From IMG/VR virus record IMGVR_UViG_3300031578_000169, positions 1 through 36,027 of that record: 36,027 nt of DNA. One strand, written 5' to 3'. The notes below the pieces were generated by a model, which ran no database searches, was not told the DNA's origin, and saw only the letters and a program-made list of their open reading frames with translations. The translations under genes and the position numbers were made by a program. Source of the stretch: a virus. Shown piece after piece: positions 31,142-36,027 of this stretch (its first letter is position 1; the number at the start of each line of letters is the position of its first letter).

Positions 31142-31981
31142 GTGGCGAATCCTCAGCTAGAGAATGGCTATACGAGTATTGCCAACGGCATATTTGAGCA
31201 TCTGGCCAAGCTACGTATTCCGGGTGAAGCGAGGCAAGTCCTCGATTTCATCCTGCGGAAAACGTGGGGCTGGCACAAGAAATCAGACATGATTTCCTTG
31301 AATCAATTCGTAGAAGGAACAGGGCTGAACAAGGTGCATGTATGCCGCGCCATCAATACCCTCCTCGCCATGAATCTCGTTACCAAAAAAGGTAACGCTC
31401 GATTTCACGTTACCCAAAAAGGTAACGCTTCAGAGCTAAGTTATGGATCTCAAATGAATTTTAACAAATCACAAGCGTTACCCAAAAAGGTAACGTCCAC
31501 TTCCCATATTACCCAAAAAGGTAAAGCCACAGCCGCAACCTACGAATTTCAAAAGGATTTTGAGAAATGGAAGGCATTACCCAAAAAGGTAAAGGGTGCT
31601 TTTCACGTTACCCAAAAAGGTAATCGGACGTTACCCAAAAAGGTACCCACAAAAGAAACTATTACAAAAGAAAAAAAGATATGGGCGGGATCGAAAAAAC
31701 CCGACCCGCCCAACACGGCTTTTTTTAAGATCTGGGATCAGAAATTTCAAGAGCATGCTGGAGCCCGATACACCTTCACAGGGCAAAAGGAAACACAGCT
31801 CGTCAAGAAAATGATCGCCACCGACTCTCTTGAGCGGTTGGCTGAGTTGATCGATGTCTTTTGGAGGATTGAGGATGACGAGTTCATAAACCGAGCGGGG
31901 AGAACGATCGGTGTTTTCTATTCTCAGATAAACAAACTCAAGACGGTCGAGATAGACCCATATAAGGAATTCAGAAAATGA
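31142..31981 (+). CDS. replication initiator, phage O-like
   Basis: 279 residues from GTG 31142. NPQLENGYTSIANGIFEHL, IPGEARQVLDFILRKTWGWHKKSDMISLNQFVEGTGLNKVHVCRAINTLLAMNLVTKKG is the lambda-O-type N-terminal DNA-binding domain. The central 85 residues are coded by the iterons. A C-terminal domain from about residue 185 may contact a partner helicase or loader. Its stop overlaps the next start (ATGA), as lambda O precedes P. The protein probably binds its own iterons and opens the DNA. Confidence 0.8.
   Translation: MANPQLENGYTSIANGIFEHLAKLRIPGEARQVLDFILRKTWGWHKKSDMISLNQFVEGTGLNKVHVCRAINTLLAMNLVTKKGNARFHVTQKGNASELSYGSQMNFNKSQALPKKVTSTSHITQKGKATAATYEFQKDFEKWKALPKKVKGAFHVTQKGNRTLPKKVPTKETITKEKKIWAGSKKPDPPNTAFFKIWDQKFQEHAGARYTFTGQKETQLVKKMIATDSLERLAELIDVFWRIEDDEFINRAGRTIGVFYSQINKLKTVEIDPYKEFRK
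31379..31647. repeat. seven iterons (probable replication origin)
   Basis: Seven near-identical 18-bp palindromic repeats with consensus GTTACCCAAAAAGGTAAC start at 31379, 31409, 31477, 31508, 31576, 31607 and 31630. They alternate reading frames: four encode VTQKGN-like and three encode LPKKV-like peptides. Spacings are 30, 68, 31, 68, 31 and 23 bp. Like the lambda origin, they lie inside the initiator gene. Confidence 0.8.
31648..31681. other. AT-rich segment next to the iterons (possible unwinding element)
   Basis: The 34 bases after iteron seven are A-rich (AAAAGAAACTATTACAAAAG). In lambda the AT-rich unwinding element flanks the O-binding sites in the same way. It is coding sequence here as well. 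Confidence 0.45.
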
Positions 31982-32361
31982 TCAGTGAAGAAGATAGGCA
32001 TCGTGTCAATCTATTTGTGGGTATGAGTGCCAAAGAACGGGAGAATATGGAGAAAAATCGACCAGATCTCTTCCGAGAAATTATCAAGCTGCAAAAGTTG
32101 GTAATGAGTGAGTGGGAGATCAAGTTTGGAAAACGGGCATATCTGCGAGAGGGAATAGGGAAGGTGAGAAAAAACCTTAATGGCAAAATGGAGCACCCAT
32201 TCAAGCCTGGATTATTTGTGGCATTCTGGCCTCAGCCCTACCCAGAGAAGATATCGGACGCAAAGACAGCCATGATTAACGAGACGCCGATTGAGGACGG
32301 TGAAAAACAGATAGAGCCAGCGCGGATGAAAAAACTGCTACATGATTTTTTGGGGCAATGA
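31978..32361 (+). CDS. replication-associated protein, unknown
   Basis: 127 residues, ATGA-coupled to the O-like gene. Mostly helical and charged (DRHRVNLFVGMSAKERENMEKNRPDLFREIIKLQKL), with FKPGLFVAFWPQPYPEKI in the middle and a helical end. In lambda the gene after O is P, the helicase loader; this protein is shorter and has no Walker A, so it may be a different kind of helper. Confidence 0.5.
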   Translation: MISEEDRHRVNLFVGMSAKERENMEKNRPDLFREIIKLQKLVMSEWEIKFGKRAYLREGIGKVRKNLNGKMEHPFKPGLFVAFWPQPYPEKISDAKTAMINETPIEDGEKQIEPARMKKLLHDFLGQ

Positions 32362-32398
32362 CAGCCATTCATATCCATAGAAAAGGAGGGCAAGACCG

Positions 32399-32581
32399 AT
32401 GCCAAGAAAATACCTCAAATCCAGATGTGCTGGAAACAAAGAGAAACCCATCAAACGCCAGTGTCTCAAATGTGACCGCGCTTTCATCGCCCAGGGAAGA
32501 TTCAATCGAATCTGTTCCAATTGCCAGATTACCAACCAGAGTATTCCGGATGTGGAGAGATACAAGATTGTCTATTACTAA
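32399..32581 (+). CDS. zinc-ribbon protein
   Basis: 60 residues, RBS GGAGG. Basic N-terminus (PRKYLKSRCAGNKEKPIKRQ) then CLKCDRAFIAQGRFNRICSNC, two CxxC pairs of a small zinc ribbon. Similar ones occur in several places in this window. It ends at a TAATG overlap with a possible ATG of the next frame. Confidence 0.6.
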   Translation: MPRKYLKSRCAGNKEKPIKRQCLKCDRAFIAQGRFNRICSNCQITNQSIPDVERYKIVYY

Positions 32582-32595
32582 TGGGAGGCTATGGG

Positions 32596-32838
32596 ATGAA
32601 GGCACTGAAGGATCATCTCTTCTACCAGGACGATTGGGCGACGATCTATTGCGGGGATTGCCAGGACGTGATGCGGGAAATGCCGGAGAATAGTATGGAA
32701 GAAGCGTTCCGGTTCATCGGGGTTGAAAGGGAAAAGGACTCCTTGGAGATAGCAAGGGTCAGAATAGAACACGCTGAGAAGGAGCGGAGGCAAGAAACAT
32801 TTGATTTTGTCGTGAAAAGAGAGAAGGAGAATCCATGA
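32596..32838 (+). pseudogene. gutted DNA methyltransferase (N- and C-ends only)
   Basis: 80 residues from ATG 32596 (GGAGG upstream). The N-part KDHLFYQDDWATIYCGDCQDVM matches FYQDHWVTIYCDDARKVL of the methyltransferase at 20438, and the C-part FRFIGVEREKDSLEIARVRIEHAEKERRQETFDF matches the end of such enzymes. The middle with SPPY and FAGSGTT is gone, and the frame remains open with an ATGA overlap to the next gene. It cannot methylate. It is likely a remnant, or a reused DNA-binding fragment. Confidence 0.65.
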
Positions 32839-33302
32839 AGAATATACCCGTCACAATCGAGACCTCAGACGGCCAGATGGTTGAAACTACGGTTGAGGAC
32901 CTCGCACAACTCGCCGAGGGCATTGGGACCGTCTGGTGCGAGAGGCGCAAGGGAAAGCGTATCAGACTCGAATATTGCCGCTCGGGGCGGTGCAGCCACA
33001 GAAGCTGTCCGCACTGGGCAAGGGGAAAGGAGAGCGTCAACATGGAGAAAACCAAGGATGCAGCATGTGAGGCAATTCTCGAACTGATCAACAAAGACTG
33101 GTATCAATTCAGGGACGCAATCGAGCGAAGCGACAAGGGCGAGGGCACCATAAATCTCTCGGTCAAGGTGGAGGCGGGGGCTGCGGGCAAAAACGAATTG
33201 ACCGTCACCATGTCGTTCGTCAAGGAAAAGCGAAAGTGGAAGATCGAGAGGAGGATTAATGAAAATCAGATGGACCTCTTGGAGGGAGGGGCAAGCGGGT
33301 GA
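32835..33302 (+). CDS. small Cys-containing protein with a second domain
   Basis: 155 residues, ATGA-coupled to the remnant. Residues 1-68 contain CRSGRCSHRSCPHW (a possible zinc site). From residue 70, MEKTKDAACEAILELINKDWYQF to EGTINLSVKVEAG is a different, soluble domain; ATG 33042 is preceded by GGAGAG, so this part may also be made alone. No family recognised. Confidence 0.5.
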   Translation: MKNIPVTIETSDGQMVETTVEDLAQLAEGIGTVWCERRKGKRIRLEYCRSGRCSHRSCPHWARGKESVNMEKTKDAACEAILELINKDWYQFRDAIERSDKGEGTINLSVKVEAGAAGKNELTVTMSFVKEKRKWKIERRINENQMDLLEGGASG

Positions 33303-33334
33303 GGGCGATTCTCGAAAACAAGGAAGGAGACAAC

Positions 33335-33523
33335 ATGGAAATCAAGGAAGTGAAACAGAAGAAAAATGAATTAAGGCAAGGGGTTAAAAGTCTTCTCGAC
33401 GAATTTTCTAGGGAGACAGGGCTGAAGGTTGAGGAAATCAAAGTCATAAATATTTGCTGCGTGGGTATACATCTGGGACAGACAGCTTATGCTCATTCAG
33501 TGCAAGTCAGGGTGGAGGTGTGA
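33335..33523 (+). CDS. small phage protein, unknown
   Basis: 62 residues from ATG 33335 with GAAGGAG upstream; the GTG at 33299 that overlaps the previous stop is an alternative. Helical N-part (EIKEVKQKKNELRQGVKSLLDEF) then strands (VEEIKVINICCVGIHLG). No family recognised. Confidence 0.5.
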   Translation: MEIKEVKQKKNELRQGVKSLLDEFSRETGLKVEEIKVINICCVGIHLGQTAYAHSVQVRVEV

Positions 33524-33528
33524 GGCAG

Positions 33529-33843
33529 ATGAAACCCATTATCAGAGACGAGCGAATGAACGGGATGGAAGCCCGGTATGCCCACTTGCTCAGCCTACGG
33601 CAAAAGGCAGGAGAGATTCTTGGCTGGCGCTTCGAACCCTTCGGCTTGAGGCTGGCTAAGCTGACCTATTACCATCCTGATTTTCTTGTTGTATTCCCTG
33701 GCCACTTCGAGATTCATGAGGTTAAGGGCTTCTGGCGAGAGGATGCCCGCGTAAAGATCAAGGTGGCGGCTGACTTGTTCCCCTGGTTCAAGTTTGTGGC
33801 TGTGAAGAGCGAGCGGGGACGGTATGTGTATGAGGAGTTTTGA
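33529..33843 (+). CDS. DUF1064 family PD-(D/E)xK nuclease-like protein
   Basis: 104 residues. MEARYAHLLSLRQKAGEI, then RLAKLTYYHPDFLVVFPGHFEIHEVKGFW with a PD...ExK signature (PDF, E, K), followed by ARVKIKVAADLFPWFKFVAV. This is the DUF1064 family of small phage proteins with an endonuclease-I-like fold, often in replication or recombination operons. It may resolve branched DNA. Catalytic residues appear intact. Confidence 0.8.
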   Translation: MKPIIRDERMNGMEARYAHLLSLRQKAGEILGWRFEPFGLRLAKLTYYHPDFLVVFPGHFEIHEVKGFWREDARVKIKVAADLFPWFKFVAVKSERGRYVYEEF

Positions 33844-33873
33844 GGAATAACATCAAACAAACGGAGGTCAATT

Positions 33874-34497
33874 ATGTGGAATGAAATCAAGGTCAAGATG
33901 GAGTTTGAGGAGAAGCTGTGTGGGTCTGTGCCGCAGAGCAAGGAGCTTGTCAGTGCCTGGTTGAATGCTCGAAAGCCGAAGACAAAACCCAAAGATGCGA
34001 AGCCCTTGGAGGAGATCGAGCAGGAGGTCTTGGATTCGATCCAGGATGCTGAAGAGCGAACAACGCTATCCTTTGAGAGAAATGACCGGGGTTTTTTTGT
34101 ACGGGGAGGAACAATCAAGGCGCACTTGAAAGACTGTGCCAACCAGATCAAGGATGTGGTGGGGGTCAAGGCGTTCCGCTCGAAGATTGCGAATAAGATT
34201 CACGTTTTGGAATACCATATTTATCTGCATAAGAATGGGTCTTGTGTGATGGAATCGGATGGCTCTTTTGAGCAACCCGTGCATGTCATGACACCGCTTG
34301 GTCCGCGCAACGCCCTGAAGGTGATCCACTACGTGGAACAGGCGACGTTGGAGTTCACATTGAAATTGCTTGAGGACAAAGAAGTTAAACCCGGCAGGAT
34401 CGAGAAGCTGTTCGAGTATGGCTCTATCCATGGCTATGGCGGGGAGCGTGGCATGGGCGAGGGACGGTACAGATACACCCTTGACGTCGAGCTCTGA
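33874..34497 (+). CDS. phage protein with RAMP-like features
   Basis: 207 residues, ACGGAGG upstream. Belongs, by sequence style, to a family of conserved phage proteins: N-terminal KVKMEFEEKLCGSVPQSKEL, middle FFVRGGTIKAHLKDCANQI, C-terminal EYGSIHGYGGERGMGEGRYRY. The RGGTIKAHLKD stretch and the Gly-rich end resemble RAMP proteins (Cas5/Cas7-like), where such motifs bind RNA. The TGNNN array starts in its last codons. The RAMP assignment is an inference; no catalytic residue is claimed. Confidence 0.5.
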   Translation: MWNEIKVKMEFEEKLCGSVPQSKELVSAWLNARKPKTKPKDAKPLEEIEQEVLDSIQDAEERTTLSFERNDRGFFVRGGTIKAHLKDCANQIKDVVGVKAFRSKIANKIHVLEYHIYLHKNGSCVMESDGSFEQPVHVMTPLGPRNALKVIHYVEQATLEFTLKLLEDKEVKPGRIEKLFEYGSIHGYGGERGMGEGRYRYTLDVEL

Positions 34498-34816
34498 AAT
34501 GCGGTGATCTGGCGTGGCATGGCGACGAGGAATGGGATGATTTGTTTTGACGTGCCGTCGGGTTCTGAGGTGCGGTGGTATGGGGTGACGCCGAGTTTTG
34601 GTCTGAAATGTCGTGTTGTGCAATGGCGGCGAGAAGTGGGATGGTATGAGATGAGCTGCCGTCGAGTTGTGACATGAGGTGCTTTGAGATGCCGTCGAGG
34701 AATGACGTGTATTGACGTGGTATGGCGACGAGGTCTGATTTGCATTGGGCTGCGATGTATTGACGCCGAGTGGTGAGGTGACATGAATTGGCACGTATTA
34801 TTTTGGTTGACGAGGT
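34482..34816 (+). repeat. nine-unit TGNNN / NCGAGNNN array, noncoding
   Basis: Each unit is TGNCG, NCGAGNNN (one unit has CGGG), then four or five TGNNN pentamers, giving 33 or 38 bases. Unit starts: 34482, 34520, 34553, 34586, 34624, 34657, 34690, 34723, 34761. TG recurs with no exception for 48 pentamers until 34793, after which the end decays to a degenerate tenth CGAG (34811). The triplets differ in every unit. All + frames contain many TGA stops, so it is not translated in that direction. The region holds no gene on the + strand. Confidence 0.85.
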
Positions 34817-34824
34817 GAACCATA

Positions 34825-34950
34825 ATGACACTCAAATTCAGGTGCAAGAAGTGCGGGGCATACCAGGAGCACAAGGTCTATGATATCCCTGACGCGGTCA
34901 GGTGCCAGTACTGCAAGGCGGTGAATAGACGATTCAAGGTTGAGGCATGA
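34825..34950 (+). CDS. 41-residue zinc-ribbon protein
   Basis: MTLKFRCKKCGAYQEHKVY followed by RCQYCKAVNRRF: two CxxC pairs 20 residues apart. The RBS (GAGGTG) is the degenerate last CGAG of the array. Too short for most gene finders. Possibly part of the array locus. Confidence 0.55.
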   Translation: MTLKFRCKKCGAYQEHKVYDIPDAVRCQYCKAVNRRFKVEA

Positions 34951-34966
34951 TGGGGTCCAGGATTCT

Positions 34967-35731
34967 ATGAAAAGAAATGAAGCATTATGGACAAAATTGG
35001 TATGCTCGGAATGTGGGATATCATTTGAGCGACCCATAAGATATTTGACGGAAAAGCAAAAGAAGGGGATAGCGAAAGTTTACTGTTCTCGCCGTTGCAA
35101 GGATAAGGGAGAACGGGCTGCCGTTTGCACCAAATGTGGTTCGCCAAATATAAAAAGAATTCCACCATGGAACAGATCTTATTGTGAGAAGTGTTTTAAG
35201 GAATGGAGAAGAGATAATCGAAAGTTGTGGTTTGTTTGTGATTGGTGTGGGAAGAGAGAGAGATTGAATCCTTGCTATAAACGTATAAAGCTCTTTTTAT
35301 GTAAGGACTGCCGAGCCAAGAGTAAGTGTAATAAGCGTACACACTACTTTATCTGTGAATATTGTGGTGTCCAATTCATATCAAAGAAGAAGAACAGGAT
35401 CTATTGCTCTTCTGCATGCGCGGGATCGCATAATTTGAGTATTCTAATAGGACCTCAGTTATTCTGTGTTGATTGTGGAATTGTCTTAGAAGGGAATAGA
35501 ACTCACAAAAATCTTAGTCATCCTGTCTGTAATCTTTGTATGTATGAGAGAAAAACGAAGTACAAAGACAAAGCCACATATGGTGAGTTTTGGAGGATAG
35601 CACAAAGGGCTAGGGTTATCACAATGTTAAGTATTCTCGGGGAAGAAAAACTAAATGGAGGCAAATCATGTCTAAGAGTGTATCCAATTTGGAGAATGGT
35701 ATTAAGAAGGAAATACGAATTAAGACTTTAG
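34967..35731 (+). CDS. multi zinc-ribbon protein
   Basis: 254 residues from ATG 34967. Five successive Cys-pair modules: CSECGISFERP/CSRRC, CTKCGSPNI/CEKC, CDWCGKRER/CKDC, CEYCGVQF/CSSAC and CVDCGIVLEG/CNLC. The C-terminus is helical and basic. It is richer in A and T than its neighbours, which suggests recent transfer. Similar recombination-related HNH or zinc proteins sit near phage packaging genes; no nuclease motif is visible here. Confidence 0.65.
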   Translation: MKRNEALWTKLVCSECGISFERPIRYLTEKQKKGIAKVYCSRRCKDKGERAAVCTKCGSPNIKRIPPWNRSYCEKCFKEWRRDNRKLWFVCDWCGKRERLNPCYKRIKLFLCKDCRAKSKCNKRTHYFICEYCGVQFISKKKNRIYCSSACAGSHNLSILIGPQLFCVDCGIVLEGNRTHKNLSHPVCNLCMYERKTKYKDKATYGEFWRIAQRARVITMLSILGEEKLNGGKSCLRVYPIWRMVLRRKYELRL

Positions 35732-35937
35732 AAGATTTGCTCAATCTCAATCTAAACACCTTGGAAGAAGTTGTCAATGGGCAGATTGATAATCGAAAGG
35801 CGGCTCTCATATTCACAGGATCAAGGACCGTTACAAGCTCGTTGAAAGTTGGATTGGAAGCCATGAAACTTGGGCTAGTCAAAGTTGCGGGAATGCCTGT
35901 TGGGAATACAGCACAATTAATTGAAAAGAGCAAATGA
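35668..35937 (+). CDS. small helical phage protein, unknown
   Basis: 89 residues, RBS GGAGG, overlapping the preceding gene by 64 bases in another frame. SNLENGIKKEIRIKTLEDLLNLNLNTLEEVV and KVGLEAMKLGLVKVAGMPVGNT are helical. Proteins of this kind often lie just upstream of terminase small subunits; the following 90 bases to the window edge are noncoding and AT-rich, then GC-rich. Confidence 0.55.
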   Translation: MSKSVSNLENGIKKEIRIKTLEDLLNLNLNTLEEVVNGQIDNRKAALIFTGSRTVTSSLKVGLEAMKLGLVKVAGMPVGNTAQLIEKSK

Positions 35938-36027
35938 ATCTGTGATAGCCCTAGCTCGATATGTATTTGATATTATTATATATTTACGGGTCCTGGGAGC
36001 ATTGGCGCGGCGCAAGGTTCACGCCAG

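Noticed and set aside
34066-34794. 242-residue antisense frame over the RAMP-like gene and array
   Set aside because: Its openness follows from the CA-rich complement of the array and all three frames are open; no domain and no RBS.
34482-34816. CRISPR array
   Set aside because: No direct repeat of CRISPR length, no conserved repeat sequence beyond the TG and CGAG skeleton, no cas1/cas2.
34482-34816. Ordinary microsatellite or slippage repeat
   Set aside because: Slippage would copy whole pentamers; here triplets differ throughout while TG is invariant.

Overview
The window is a temperate, siphovirus-like phage genome or a large part of one. It carries a tail module read rightward, a small lysis region, a leftward early operon (recombination, replication helper, methylation, integrase), a divergent lysis-lysogeny switch, and a rightward early operon with a lambda-O-like replication gene. 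No terminase, portal or major capsid gene is visible, so the packaging and head genes lie outside both ends. The host is most likely a Gram-negative bacterium: there is a phage lipoprotein with a lipobox, an RMF-like protein, several Sec signal peptides, and half of a bacterial tRNA-Thr(TGT) in the attachment site. The overall style recalls phages of Desulfobacterota and relatives, but that is inference only.

Layout. Bases 1-5763: an incomplete fibre-like gene, then five consecutive genes whose products begin with Sec-type signal peptides and carry fibre, lectin-like or beta-helix domains. 5782-14965: connector/tail-completion genes, two paralogous tail tube genes, tail chaperone genes with a -1 frameshift site, tape measure, Dit with an inserted lectin-like domain, hub and fibre. 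14970-17128: DUF5675 protein, holin-like protein, lipoprotein, a cloverleaf-like RNA candidate and small proteins. 17135-18966: leftward small accessory genes (YopX family, zinc ribbons) sharing a repeated RBS-start block. 18988-19203: attP, with the 5' half of tRNA-Thr and flanking arm-type repeats. 19169-28689: leftward operon with RMF-like protein, integrase, DNA methyltransferase, excisionase-like HTH protein, UvrD-like helicase, HNH endonuclease, an SMC/Rad50-like ATPase split in two at a CxxC hook, a probable annealing protein and small genes.

28769-29952 is the switch. PL and PR are near-perfect sigma-70 promoters, each with the same 17-bp palindromic operator filling the -35/-10 spacer. 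The repressor lies between them and appears to be expressed from a leaderless transcript. 29952-35937 is the rightward operon: Cro-like protein, DNA-binding protein, O-like initiator containing seven internal iterons (a probable origin), zinc ribbons, a gutted methyltransferase, DUF1064 nuclease, a RAMP-like protein, a strange noncoding array and zinc-ribbon proteins.

The most unusual object is the array at 34482-34816. It has nine units of 33 or 38 bases, each built from pentamers TGNNN plus an NCGAGNNN block. The TG dinucleotides are invariant in 48 consecutive pentamers while the triplets look freely variable. It begins inside the last codons of a gene whose product has RAMP-like features. 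It is neither a CRISPR array nor an ordinary tandem repeat.
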